64,000 nt of DNA from assembly GCA_947034885.2 (NCBI GenBank), contig OX344754.2:23392501-23456500 (forward strand), read 5' to 3'. The notes beneath the pieces were generated by a model. It saw only the letters and a program-made list of their open reading frames with translations. It was not told the origin of the DNA and did no database searches. Within the stretch, counting starts at the first letter, position 1. Each line of letters begins with the position of its first letter. The DNA comes from Thuidium tamariscinum (lineage: Eukaryota; Streptophyta; Bryopsida; Hypnales; Thuidiaceae). The translations under genes were made by a program, and so were the position numbers. Below, in pieces: positions 12,860 through 26,000 of the stretch.

Positions 12860-13043
12860 AGAATGCATTCATCCTCTACGTCAGAATTTTGACAGGTGAG
12901 CTGTATCATAGTCAAGGAACAATTGACAGATAATTGACAAAGCGACCCAAGGGACAGAACGCCGGACCCTTGCATCATCATTCGTTGATTTAGACAGAAT
13001 TCTGTCAGTTTTATGTCATTCAGGACACAATTTCGTCGTAGTG
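12860..13043 (-). repeat. CACTA right terminus with subterminal TGACAG repeats
   Basis: TGACAG or its complement occurs repeatedly (for example TTTTGACAGG, AATTGACAGA, AGACAGAATTCTGTCAG) up to the terminal TAGTG at 13039-13043. GACAGAATTCTGTC is a perfect 14-bp palindrome. The terminal 16 bases read inward are CACTACGACGAAATTG. The flank is TTT. Confidence 0.65.
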
Positions 13044-14869
13044 TTTCATCTCCAAAAATCCGTTTTACATTTCAAGTTTTTTTTATCAAAAGTTATAGCC
13101 AAATTTGCTAAAAACATTTTTAAAAATTAGTATAGGAAGAAAAATAGGGGCACCTATAATTGACTTCTTTCAAATAAGGATGTATATAGTTGTGCTAAAT
13201 CTCTTCACTTCATGCAAGGAAAGTGTAACAATGAATGTATAAGATGTTTGCAATAGTATTATGAATTATAATGCATAACCCCTAAAAGCCCAAGGGGTTA
13301 GGACAAAACACAAATGTGTTATAAAATGTAAGTTATGTAACTTTTTTGAAGTTAGTATCAAAGAAGATCATGTGAACCACAAAATGTAGAAGGTATCTGT
13401 ATGGTCAAAATTATAAAATTATTTTTAAATTCTCTTCGATTGAATTTCAAAGATATAACTTCAAAATTTCACCAAAAATACCATTTCTTTATTTAGTACT
13501 TGAATTTTTTTTGATTGGTCAAAATTGTGGTTTCTATTGATTTGTGAAAAAATGCAAAAGATCTAGTAATGAGACCATCAACACTTTTCCAAAATAGTAA
13601 ATTTTTCAACACTAGGTAATTCTAAACCTTTTGTGCTATATCTTTAATAATTTTTGTTTGACCATACTGATCTTAGTTTTGAATATAAATGTCGAAAGAA
13701 AACCCAATTTTTTTTAAACTAAAAAAAAAAATTTGAAAAAAGGTTTTTTTTTTCCCAAAAATTTTGCCCGAAGTTGGGTAGCAACCAAAAAATGGTCGTT
13801 TCGGTGCTTAGGGGATGAGGTGCTAAAGCAATTGTAGAGTAGTTGTATAATAGTCTAAGACTTCTCAGTAGTCACTTTGTAGTCAAAGGAAGTCATTTTG
13901 TAGTAGAACAAAAGTAGTGATGATGTCATTTGTATAAGGAGAAAATTAGACTTAACATCAATCATTAGATCCATCTCAATACCTTAGTGTAGGTTTATTG
14001 AGATCCCTAGTAAATCAAATGTAAATCAAGTGAAGCATTCAAAAGTAGTGCAATGACCATAGTGCAAATTTTCAAAATATTTTGTTAGCATAACAATATG
14101 AGTTCAAGTAAATCATACAAATTCATAAATTCTAAAAAAAATAATATACATCAATAAAGAGAAAGACCATCATCAATGCATGAATTCAAAGAAAAAGACA
14201 AAAGAAGTATTTTATTGAAAAAAATAAAAATTTTAAATGAAAAAGATATATAAAGAGTAGAGGAAGTGAAAAGAACTTATTAACTCAAAAGAGATACTAG
14301 AGTGTGAGTGCTATAAAATTCTAAATTGTATGTGTTGCTATAATTGCCAATTGGAAGAATATTAACACGATTGCAATAGAATTGTACCTTACATGTGCTA
14401 TTGTAGTCACAAAGCATTTTTTCAATTAGTGTAAATGCACCTTATAATATAAGCCTACATTGAAACAAGAATTTTCAATTGCACCATATATTTGAATTTG
14501 GTGTATTGTAAAAGAATTATATCATGACCGCAACACATCTTCTATTTACTTGACCGTCTATGAATGTAAGGATGCCTATTCATTGTATTCAAACATAGCT
14601 TACTAGTTTGGTTTTTTTTACCTATGAGAAGTACCTAGCTACCCATGCCTATACAAAGTAAGGTATGCCTTACCCTAAATCTTGAATAATAGATTCAAAA
14701 GTTGACCAAAAGTGATGCTAGAAGGAAATTGAAGTGGCTCTATATTGACCCTTGCCTTGATAAGCTTCAATGGTGTGCTACTTGTACATGACTAAGGTAC
14801 AATTTTTCATTAAGTACAGTTACATTCCAATATTCTATGTGTAATTGATGTCCTCATTAATGAAGAATC

Positions 14870-15655
14870 CTTCTCATTTTTTTAGTAGAAAATGTGAAGC
14901 ATGATCGTCACTGTAAAATAACAATCATTTTAGAATTATAAAATAGTAACTAGCAATTACATCATAGTTGCCCTTGAATGACTGCCAATTATATTAGCAA
15001 AGTGCCTTACTCATTTTTCAAGTGGAAAATTGTAGTATGGCCCTATAAGGGATTTAATAATCATTTTAGAATTGCAAACTAATAATCAATAGTTGCATTG
15101 CAGTAGCCTTAAAATGACTACAAGCCACATTAGGAAAGTGCCCCACTCGTCCTTCAAGTAGAAAATTGTAGTATGACCCTATAAAGGATTTAATAGTCAT
15201 TTTAGAGTCAAAAAGTAGTAGTCAATAGTTACATTCACTATAAGAATCCCCTGTTTTGGATGATGAGTCCTGATTTTTTTATGATGGATTTTAGGTGATA
15301 TCAATGTTGACAACCCAAAATTTTTATGTTAACAAAAATGTCCAATGTAACATCAATGTTAACATAAAAACATTAAACTGTTAACATTGATATTACATTG
15401 AACACTTTTATCGACATAATTTTTTAGGTTGTCAACATTGACATCACCTAAAATTTGTCCTAAAAAATTAGGGCTTGTCTCCAAAAACTTGGGTTTCTTA
15501 TAGTGATTGCAGTAGCTCCAAAATGACTACAAGCCATGTCAACAAAGTGTCCCACATGTCTTTCAAGTGAAAAATTGTAGTATGGCCATGTATGGGATTT
15601 GATAGTCATTTTAAAGTCACAAAATAGTAATCAACAATTACACTACAATAGACCA
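14870..15655. repeat. Tandem array of a ~136-bp unit, interrupted by a MITE
   Basis: The word GAAAATTGTAGTATG and its surroundings recur at 15030, 15166 and 15575 (variant near 14893). Spacing is 136-137 bp, and exactly 136 for the last pair once the 273 bp of MITE plus duplication are removed. Shared words include AGTCATTTTAGA, ATAGTTGCATTGCAGTAG and AAAATGACTACAAGCCA. About four diverged copies are present. The AGTCATTT/ACTACAAAATGACT words resemble CACTA subterminal repeats, so the array may be the interior of an older non-autonomous CACTA element. Confidence 0.8.
15236..15505. mobile_element. 270-bp CACTA MITE with ATT target duplication
   Basis: It starts CACTATAAGAA and ends TTCTTATAGTG. 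Inner parts are also inverted (TTTTAGGTGATATCAATGTT against AACATTGACATCACCTAAAA), so the whole can fold into a hairpin. It is flanked by ATT at 15233-15235 and 15506-15508. The neighbouring tandem repeat unit has the uninterrupted site, which proves insertion. Confidence 0.95.
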
Positions 15656-16039
15656 AAATTAATTTTGTCCAAGTCAGCACTTTGCCCTTTTCATCCTCTG
15701 CCCCCCAAATATAGGCCTAGCCTTCTTTTAACTCTTTAGTCATTTATAAGTTGTGAAGCAATGAAGTTAAGTCTCAATTAATGACTAGTTAATCATTTAG
15801 GCATCTGTCAATGATATTTTGAATAGAAAAACATAGATGAATCTCATAGTCTGTCACATCTACTTCCTCAAGTCATAGTCATGATTGCAAAATGACTTAA
15901 ACTCTCCAAAATCTCAACAGATTGGTATAATTATGACTACAAAATGACTTGAACTCTCCAATTTTTGGACAAATTGGTGCAATTACAGAAATACAATCAT
16001 TTTTTAGTCATACCGAACAAGTAATTACAGCAGTCATTT

Positions 16040-16075
16040 TTTTGCAGTCATTTATACCCCCAATTTCTTGTAGTG
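16040..16075. repeat. Orphan CACTA right terminus
   Basis: GTCATTTATACCCCCAATTT followed by CTTGTAGTG matches the right end of the MITE at 19144-19296 almost base for base. No matching CACTACAAGAAA left end was found between 13 and 16 kb, so the element is truncated or its left end has decayed. Confidence 0.7.
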
Positions 16076-19000
16076 ATACGACTTCCATGTCTTTCCACAT
16101 TACTATAGAATAAACCTATTGATCCATAAATCAAATCATATTTGGCAAAGCACTTTTGTGATAGGTCTTGTCTTTATAAGGTTATTGTATCCACTTTCCT
16201 ATCTATAAAAGTTATATATAAACCATTGAAGAAGTCTCAATAAGTCAATAAATCAATATAATATACCAATAAAATATCATACCTCAAAAATTTATTAATA
16301 AAATACATAGAAATATTTTGAATTTGAACTTCATCCTTCAAAATTAGAAAGCTAGCTGTGACATCTAATTATGAATAATAACTAATTGGATTGATGTAGA
16401 CTTAAGATTTGTTTTAAAGTGATTTTTATACAAATGGCATGAGTTTAGTTTCTACACTAAATTAGCAAAAATAAGCTTCAACAATGGATAATATTCAAGA
16501 TATTTTAATTTGTATGCCTTGCCATAATAATACAAAATGCAAATTTGTAAGGCTTATTATACATGAAAAATATAAATTTTGAAAAAACCAATATAATGTG
16601 GTCTTCATACTTTTCATTCCATCTCAAAATTGAGATTGTCGTTAAAATTTCATCTACATTCATCCATACTCATTTTTATTCATCCATTTTCATTTGAATT
16701 TATCTATATTTACCTTTACTAATCTTCCTTCAACTACATTAAGCCAAATTTCATTTACATATTATTCATATGTTAACATTAATTAGACCTCATTCATTAT
16801 AAAAAGATTAGTTTTTTGTAAGGAAGTTGAATTAATTTGAATTGTGAGAGTTGAATTTCAAATCTATGAATATGATCCAAAAAAATTAAATATTTTTTAG
16901 ATTATTTTATTTATATCAGTTTTTATTATACTAAGGACATTTATTTTGGTAAGTTGCAAAACATAGATTGCATACTTTCATATAGAATTGTCATTTTTCA
17001 TAAACCTAAAGATGCTTTTAGGAACAACTATTGGTACTTTCAATCACACTAATTTGTTCTCCTACAGTATGTGACTCTAATTTACTATAGTTGTACTACT
17101 TTTAATAATTGCAACTCAACACAATATTACATTGTATTTCTTTTTTCTAATTAAACTAAAGCATTGTAGCAAACACTAATCTCCCTTTAGTAATCAAACA
17201 AATCAATAGAGCTTTGAGGCAAGGCATTTTTAGCAAATTTTTCAATGTGAGCATAAAAATGTAAGCATGTGAGCCTTAATCATATATATACAAGTAGATA
17301 TACTACAATCATTAAAGGTTCTTGTACTTGTTTTTATAACATAAACATCTATAGTATAGAGATCTATTATATTAAATATACTATATTCATATAAGGTTTC
17401 CTTAATTAAGGCACTTATACCATAGGTATATAGTTTCTTAGGCTCATGGACTCACAATCCTTGGTTCACAAAATAACAACCCTCACAAATTTTTGCTTAC
17501 AACTACAGTATTGATTTATGATAATGATTTTAGTTCAAACTTCTTGGAAGATATTGAATTTGCTATAAAATTGCTTCAATACATTCAAAATATTTGCTTG
17601 TATATAAATTTTGGCAATAAAAAAACAAGGTTTTAATCAAAATTTACCATTTCAGAAAACATATTTTACTATCTAGTAATATTTCACCGTGTAGAAGAAT
17701 GCCTATTGATGAAAAAAAGATTTTTCTACTTTTAGCTCAACAATTAGAAGTAAAGACTCAAAAAAATATTATTTCAAATGAATATTAAGTGAAAGTTTAG
17801 AACTTTACAATGGCTCTCACGTACATATTCATATAGTCACTTCATATAGGCTTTTGTATACTATCTTTTGAATGAATAGTAGATAGTGAGGTAGATGTAT
17901 CCACCTAAAAGACAATGATGCAGATTTTTTATTTTATTAACACACCCATCTTGATTTTTATTTTACTATCCACCTAGTCATATTACACAAGCATATTTGT
18001 ATTTTTGATAAACAGTTTCTTCATGAATCAATATGGAATATATTTAGTATTCAATATGTCTTCAATATATCTTCAATATGTATTATGTATTTAGCATTAA
18101 ATCAATGGCATTAGGAGGTTTCAATTTATTTCTTATTTCAAATCAATGGCTACAAAATTTTGAGGGGGGTTGTTTGATAGGAGATGGTGCAATCTTCTCA
18201 AGTGGATAGTCACTTCAAAAATTGCCATAACTAATTTGATGAGTTAGATATTTAAAAAAAAAAATTAGATATGTTGAAATGTAAATAACACACTTATTTC
18301 AAATGATTCTTCAAAATTTATAAGACAATTTTTTGATCACTTTGCTATATTTGTTAGTGAATTTTTTAGTACAAATAAATTTTTTTAATGAGAATTCTTT
18401 TCAAAAAAATTTGGCAAGAATTAAATGAAAATTATAATTTTATTGAGTGAAATATTCATGACTAAAATATAATTCGGAATAGTTATATTTTTTTTATAAT
18501 GTACTCCAAGAATATCCAAAATGTCATAAAAAATTATATATAAATGTTTTATATACTTTTCAAATTTCTACAATTTTTTGAAGATTTTGGGAATAAATAA
18601 TAGAAGCCATAAATACTTGTTCATATTTCAATCAACAATATTTTTCACAATAAAATTTTAAAGTTTGTGAAAATCTTAATAGAAAACTCTAAAAAATTCC
18701 ATTCTTATTCTTATTAAAGAAATTTTCCAAAATTTATTTATAGCATTGAGGTAAAAAAGATTCATTCTTCATTGAAACACTTTCCTTTGTAATTAGTAGT
18801 TCAACAAATTTTACAAATAACTATACTTTCTAAATCTATTAAAGGAAGGCAAAAGGTATTGAATTTAGGGGCATACAAAACAAAAAGAAGTAATAGTAAA
18901 AAAATGTATATCACAAAATTAAAAGAATGGTTAAAAGGCTCTAGCTAAAAGTTATTTTAGGTCAACCACCAATCTACCTCCAATTCAATACTAATCCATT

Positions 19001-19143
19001 CTCAATCTACAAGATCCTCACTTGATTTGAGAGGCTTTTAAGTTTTAAAGAGCAATTTACAGTCAAAACAATGTTATTAAATGTTGAACTGCTAGTGAAT
19101 ATGGCTCATTTGTTTGAATTTTAGAAGAAACTTTTCTTGGTGG

Positions 19144-19296
19144 CACTACAAGAAAAAAGGGTTATAAATGACTTGTCCGCAATGACTTCACCAACAACAA
19201 TGACTACAAAATAGTTATTTTGTAGTCATTTTGCAATCATTGTTGTCGGTGTAGTCATGGAAGACAAGTCATTTATACCCCCATTTTCTTGTAGTG
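19144..19296. mobile_element. 153-bp CACTA MITE with TGG target duplication
   Basis: It starts CACTACAAGAAAA and ends TTTTCTTGTAGTG. The inverted similarity continues inward (TATAAATGACTTGTC against GACAAGTCATTTATA, and AATGACTACAAAATA against TATTTTGTAGTCATT). TGG is found directly outside both ends (19141-19143, 19297-19299). It lies about 0.9 kb upstream of the TM9SF start codon. Confidence 0.93.
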
Positions 19297-19639
19297 TGGG
19301 GGAGAAAAGGATTGTAGGACAATTGCTTACATCTCAAATTTTATTTACTTTTTCCCCCTCTTTCAACTTTCATAACATATACTTTTAGTTAGCTCTAAAT
19401 TTGGTGAAAATTTGACTTTATAGAAAAGGTCCACATGAAGAATGGACTTTTCTGTTTACACCATTATTGAAGATTTTTTCTACAAACAAATTTGATTAAA
19501 TTTTCTAAATGTCAAAATCTGTCTGTATAATTTTTGAAATTTATTTTAATCAAATGTATTAATACATGTATGTATATTCAAATTTTGTTCAATGGCAATT
19601 TTCCTCAATTAGCTATGGCAATTTTTGTAAGTACGAAAC

Positions 19640-20090
19640 ATTTTGAGACCCACGTCCTGTAGAATCACTCACGTCGACGCCCGAGACACACAGTCTCGCC
19701 GCGCCGCACCTCGCCGCCACCATCGCCGCGCTCGCGCGTCTGTCTCCTCCGTCGCTACAATGGTCCAACGCCCTCCCGCTTCCTCACTTCCACTTCCAAC
19801 AATCACAACCTTCACTACTCTGCAACCTTGATGCATCGCTGAAGAATCAGGTAACTTTAATTTCGAAGAATCCCTTGATCACCTTGAAGAAATTTTTCTT
19901 TTGGCATTCCGATCTGGGGTTTCAGATCACAGATCTGCTGGGATTGGTATAGGATTTGTGTTTTGGTTGTGCTTGGGATGTTGCATTGTTGGTGTTGCTT
20001 TTGTTGGAGCTGAGGAATTTATTTCTGGTGGAAGCGCAGAGCACGACGGACGGGAGTGATCGGGAGGCGATTTGAGAGCTAGGGTTGGAG
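19640..20090 (+). promoter_or_regulatory. 5' region and probable 5' UTR of the TM9SF gene
   Basis: Base composition changes sharply from AT-rich to GC-rich at about 19,640, as at many plant gene starts. Several short upstream open frames occur (one from 19643). The exact transcription start and any 5' UTR intron cannot be fixed from sequence alone. Confidence 0.45.
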
Positions 20091-23000
20091 ATGATGGCTA
20101 CCCTCAGTAGGGTTGGCCTGTTGGGGGTGGCGTGCTTGGTGGCGTTGTTGTTGCTTCAGCTGTGTCATGCTAACGAGTACGATCACAGGGTATGTTCTGG
20201 TCGCTTTCTTTAGTTCGGCTAGCTTTCGCGACTGCATCCCCTTTTGCTGTTGAACATTTGGAGTTCGGGTTTGGGTTTTGCAATCGCGTGATTTCGGGTT
20301 GTTGTGCTGAGTTCATATTGTTAGCTTTGTGAGGGATGTCGAAATACCCCAACAGTGTTGAAATAAGCATTTGAGCGTGGATGGTATTGTCAGATTGGCT
20401 TCAGTTCGTTGCAGTCTTGTTGGCAATTTAACCACGGCTTAATGCATCTTAGCATGTACGTTTATGAATAATCTGTGATTATTCAAGTGGTGATTTAGTA
20501 GGTGTACCTGAAATTAACCCGAAACTTAAATGTGCTGACGAGGCAAGAATGTATCATGGCTTATTTTGGGTGTGAATCGCAAGTAGGTGTGCTTACCTTA
20601 GTCATGTGTAAAGATTATACTTAAAATTTAGGGCCGATGGATTTGAGGACATGACAGGGAATTTGTTGAAAAAAATCAATGTATAGAATGAAAATGTAAT
20701 ATTATGTACTGTTTAACTCCCTCCGCTTGAATATCAACCCCTTGCTTTAAATATTTGTCAATCAAATAGGTGCAGAACTAGTCCTCGTGTCTCAATATCT
20801 GCAAACCCTATTGAAAGAGCTTTCGCAGTTTCGAACGGTCTGACATGACTGCTTTTCTTTTCGTCCATTGATTTAGAAAAGTCTGACCTTGACGGCATTG
20901 TGCTCACTGCATCCCTCCCCTGTTTGTGAATTGTGCAGTATGTGAAAGGGGATCAGGTGGTACTCTGGGTAAACAAGGTGGGGCCCTACAACAATCCACA
21001 AGAGACATACAACTACTACAGTCTGCCGTTCTGCAGTCCGGGTAAAGGCGCAAACGCTCGACACAAATGGGGAGGACTCGGGGAAGTTCTGGAAGGGAAT
21101 GAGCTCATCGACAGCGAGATTGACATCAAGTTCAGAAGTAAGTGGTCTTCGTAGGATTCTGTTTGGTGATCGATAGTGTGTACATTAAATACACTATATG
21201 CTGTAGACCGCGGTAATTGCGAGAGGGAAAAGTTTAGTGTGTTTTTCAAGTTTAGTGTGACACTTTTGACGAACTTAGTAGCTGGAAAAGTTGCGGACAA
21301 CCTCCTAGGACATAGTCGCTGTGGATCGCATTAATCTTTTAGCCGCACTATATGGTGTGTTCAGTGTAGTGAGCAATTTGATGCATTTTAGGTAGTTTTG
21401 TGTGCTTTCAGTGAAAGTTATTACCAGTCTTGCTAGGTCGCTCACCTGTGTTGTTGTGTGACGCAGCTCCCGTGGAGAAGAAAACGATATGCAGCTTTGA
21501 TATGAAAGAGATGTCAGCAGCAGCATTCAAAGATGCTGTCTCTAGTATTTACTGGTTCGAGTTTTTTATGGGTGAGTTACGAAGTCCAGATGAGAGTGTT
21601 CTTGTTCTTTGTGGAGTATTTTGGTGTCACTTTCCTGGTGTATAATGCACAGCTCAGAACTACCCGAAAGTACTACTTTTTGACAGAGAAGTATTGTGTT
21701 ACAGCATGGTATGACTGAATCTTGAACTGAATTTTGAACTGAGTGCGGTCATTCAAATGATACGGAGTTGAACTATTTACTAAAGATCAATTTGGGTTGT
21801 GTGTCGGTGCACATGTGCAGACGATCTTCCACTTTGGGGTATGTAGTTGCTGATCCTATTGGCATTCCTACTGCTGGTTTGGTGATGATCAGTGCTTGTC
21901 AAACTCTACTATTGTTGGTTGCAATTGGTATTGGTTCGAAAATCTTTGGATACAGAGTCGCATGCCACATTGACTTACAAGTCTTAAACGTTAATGATGT
22001 GTCATCTGGGGTTTACAGGTTTCGTAGGAGAGCAGCACTCAGACAAGGAAGACGATTCCAAGTTCATGATGTACACTCACAAGGACCTGGTGATCAAGTA
22101 CAACAACGATCAGGTATAAATTTGTGAGTTTTATGAACCATCATTTGTAGAATACATCTGGCAACTAGTAGTGTACGATAGAATATAGAGACTTTCTTAA
22201 CGAAGTTATTGGTGTATTCACAGATCATTCAAGTGAATCTTACTCAAGAGAACCTCCAGCCCATTACTCCTGGGAAGAAGGTCGACCTGACGTACGCAGT
22301 GCAGTGGGAGCCGACTAACACCTCGTACATCCGACGATTTGATGCGTACCTAGACTACCCGTTCTTTGAGCACCAGGTGTGTGTGAGAGGAAGAACCACG
22401 ATTTCTTGTTTGAGAATTACTTCAGTATCTATTATGGAGTCTTGCATTGACCCATTCATGCAATTTAACTACAATGTGTTTGACAATGCATGTATTTCTG
22501 GCCTCGAGTTTTTGCTTCACCGTTTAATGCAAATTTGAACACCATTTACTAATGTAGCTATTGATGGATAAATTTGGAGTACCAGTTAGGGAGCTTTGGA
22601 TCTTGTGTAGATCACTTGTTGACTGGCCACCCGTTCACTCGATGGCACACTGTTTTGTTGTTACATTTTATCATGGATGGAACTAGATAGAATGACACAG
22701 GTAGACATGGAAGGCGAGTTGTTGTAGGTTGCTTCTGCTCTTGATCTGGGCTGGGATGACTTGGAGATTGATTTGGTATGGTTGGTTTGTGATGTGATGG
22801 CAGATTCACTGGTTTTCCATCTTCAACTCGTTCATGATGGTGATATTCTTGACCGGACTGGTTTCAATGATTCTCATGCGTACGCTGCGTAATGACTACG
22901 CTAAGTATGCCCGCGAGGAAGATGACTTGGAGACATTGGTGAGTCATGTTTTGTTGTTTGTTATGGATTGGGCGTGGTGGAGTTTTTTGTATTTTGGAGT

Positions 23001-26000
23001 AACGGGGTTTGTGACTTGTTGGTGGCAGGAGAGGGATGTGGGTGAAGAGTCGGGATGGAAATTGGTACATGGAGATGTGTTCCGGGCACCTCGGCAGCTG
23101 GTGCTTTTGTCTGCATTGGTTGGGACTGGTGCGCAGCTGGCGTTGCTGGTGTTACTGGTGATCCTGTTGGCAATTGTCGGTATGCTCTACGTCGGGTACG
23201 TATACTGAGTTCGTGTTTATTTATGGAAAAGGAGAATGATATACTTGTTTTGAGTAGTTGGAGAGTGGACTTCCTGGATCATTAGCTAGGGAACTCATTT
23301 CTATGTGGTCCCTTTCCTGGAGATTTAGATATCAGCCATTTACAATGCAAGTGGCATAAAAATACGTGACTTGTAAGAAATGAGATACGTCTAGGTTCTA
23401 TCACTTCGTGAGATACGTGATAGATTTAAAACTCATGGTTCAATGGTAGTCTAGGCTCGTGACTGAATCCTTTTGAAATGGCACAAGATGAACACATAAT
23501 TAAATTCAAATCCATTCTACAAGTGGAAACCGCTCAAAACAGTTGAAAGCCATGGAAATGATATTCCTTCCTTATTCTGATGTTACTCCAGTGAAGTGAG
23601 TTGTTGAACCAATTTTGAGGTGTAGTGGCAGTGCAAACGTGCCCAGTCTCTTGCATTTTATGTAGTGGTTGACTGGAGTTGGGAAATACTGTGGTTCCAC
23701 AAGGACAGAATCACTCACTATTATCCACCTGTTTGCAGGCGCGGAGCTATTGTGACCGCATTCATCGTATGCTACGCGTTGACGTCTTTCATTGCGGGAT
23801 ACGTGAGCGGGGGGTTCTACTCGCGCAATGACGGTACCTTTTATCTACCCTTGGAAGTGACTAGCAATGGGGTACATGCAGAATTCGTGATTATGAACAG
23901 TAGAGCATGTTTCGGAAGCCAATACAATCGACTATTGGCTCTCGAAGTGCACTTTCTACTTTTAGCTTAGACAGTTAGGCTTTAGGGGACCATCTTTTTT
24001 GAGAAAATAAATCGAATTCAGTTAACTTCATAGTGCATTATTGGCCAATAGTGGCTGCTTCTATCTCTATAGGAGTTTAAATGATTGCTTCTAAGGAAGG
24101 AAGCAGAATATAGAAAAGACAACCATGTTTTGTATCTTTGAATCATAGAATTTATTCTCTGATGCCGTTTTTTGTGTCGGTTTTGCAGGAAAGCACTGGA
24201 TGAAGTCGATGCTGCTGACGGCGTCGTTTTTCCCCTTCTTGTGTTTCGGCATTGGTTTCTTGTTGAACTTTGTTGCCATCTACTACCATTCTCTGGCCGC
24301 AATTCCCTTTGGAACTATGGTAAGTCTTTCACATTCTGCTAGGAACGGAGAAACTTATGGTCTTGTTGGACGATATTTTATCCGAAACTTGGGTGATTGC
24401 AGTGTTGCTTGCGTATTGGGATGAGCACAATGACGTGGTATTTATTTTGAATTATGCGAGGTGTTCTGACTTCTGTTGAATGATTTTATAGCCAAAGTGC
24501 ACAAACTTCAAGTAGAAACTCCACCGTAGAAGCCAGCATTCTTGTATAGTAACCACCAGTACATTGATTTCTATCGATTTCTATCGCGAAAATGTAGGTC
24601 ATGATTTTATCTTCCTAATCCAACCCGTGATTGTGAGTCTCTGGATCTTGTCTGAAAGCATCGAGTCCCATGTAGAGACTTGAATGGAATTTGTGTTTCC
24701 TAAATTACCTCCTTCATCAGCGCACAAGTCTTGAACTCTAGCATACGCTGTCCATACGTTCTGTTACCTTAAAGCTTCCTGTATGGAAGCTATATATGGA
24801 AGCTTTCTATGGATATAGAACCAGTCACTGTTGGCCATTTGAGCACGTAGGGGCGAAAAATGAGCGAGAGATTCTGTTATACTTCGGGAGAGTCTTGGTC
24901 ACGGTGTTCTCCTGGTCGATCCTGAGTATGGTGGGATGCAGGTGGTGGTGCTTGTGATTTGGGCTTTCATTTCATTCCCGCTGGCTTTATTCGGGACAGT
25001 GGTGGGGCGGAACTGGAGCGGGCAGCCGGATAACCCGTGCAGAGTGAAGACCATCCCTCGACCTATTCCGGATAAGAAGTGGTACCTGAAACCGACAGTG
25101 GTTGCACTGTTGGGTGGGTTGCTGCCATTCGGTAGCATATTCATCGAGATGTACTTCGTGTTCACCTCCTTCTGGCAGTACAAGGTGGGGCTTACTGTGC
25201 CTTTCTACCTCAGTGTGATTATTGTAACGAGCATGTCCTTCGGAATCCTTACTTGAAGTTATGGAAATATTGTTTTTGACTTCACACATTAGTTGGAACC
25301 CAACTTGTTACTCAGAGGTGTCTAGAAACCTATCTGCGTTAAAGCCTGCCAATTGCAACTGCATTTTAGGTATTTTGTAACACAAACCCAACCAATGGCG
25401 CTAGGTTTTCTAGAAGAACATGGGAGTCGCTACTGCACCATTTAGTGTCATCCATGGTACAATGTGCCCTCGAGTAAATGGACTGTTTTGGGGTAACGAG
25501 TGACAATCACGAGATTCTAAATTGAGTTTCAACTTCATCATAGGTACACAAATACTTAGGTACTCTAGTACATGGTGTTCAAATTGCACAAAACATAAGA
25601 AATAGTGTATCATATCCTGAGTAGAGTAAACGGTGTATTGTGTAGAATAATCTTGCGTCTTGACATGTGGTGCAGGGATGCGCGTTTTCATGATTGGTTT
25701 CGTGTGCTATGTGATTGCAGGTTTACTACGTGTACGGATTCATGCTGTTGGTGTTCATAATTCTGACCATCGTGACAGTGTGTGTGACTATCGTGGCGAC
25801 CTACTTCTTGCTGAACGCCGAGAACTATCACTGGCAGTGGACTTCCTTTTGGTCCGGGTCATCCACTGCCCTCTATGTGTACCTGTACTCGATTTACTAC
25901 TATTACATGAAGACAAAGATGTCGGGATTTTTCCAGATCAGCTTCTATTTCGGTTACACGCTCATGTTCTGCTTCGGTCTCGGTATCTTTTGCGGTAAGT

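Larger units (their letters stand above)
1..13043. mobile_element. Large CACTA (En/Spm) DNA transposon, left end outside window
   Basis: The stretch carries two transposon genes pointing away from each other: a Transposase_24-like gene on the minus strand (1-4047) and a tnp2/DUF4218/DUF4216 gene on the plus strand (6706-11572). It ends at 13039-13043 in TAGTG, read inward as CACTACGACGAAATTG, a normal CACTA terminus. The last 180 bp hold repeated TGACAG-type words, as expected for subterminal transposase-binding repeats. The left end is not in the window, so the terminal inverted repeat cannot be paired. Stop codons and a frameshift in both genes show that this copy is dead. Divergent gene order is unusual for CACTA elements, so two adjacent or nested elements remain possible. 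Confidence 0.7.
13044..19142. other. AT-rich gene-free repeat region
   Basis: About 6 kb of AT-rich DNA without a credible coding frame. It contains the repeats listed separately: a 136-bp tandem array, two CACTA MITEs and one orphan CACTA right end. A hairpin-like terminus, TAACCCCT..AGGGGTTA, lies at 13276-13300 and resembles the ends of the TTAA/CCCC families seen from 50 kb on. The rest (16.1-19.1 kb) is low-complexity AT-rich sequence; nothing else is recognised. Confidence 0.6.

Noticed and set aside
15641..16075. A 435-bp CACTA MITE from CACTACAATAG to CTTGTAGTG
   Set aside because: Only eight terminal bases match, the flanks (TTA, ATA) differ, and the left word is a normal part of the 136-bp repeat unit.
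19643..19831. 62-codon Arg/Ser-rich frame before TM9SF
   Set aside because: No domain; fits a GC-rich 5' UTR or promoter region.
21016..23173. Minus-strand frames opposite TM9SF exons
   Set aside because: Antisense shadows of a confidently assigned gene.
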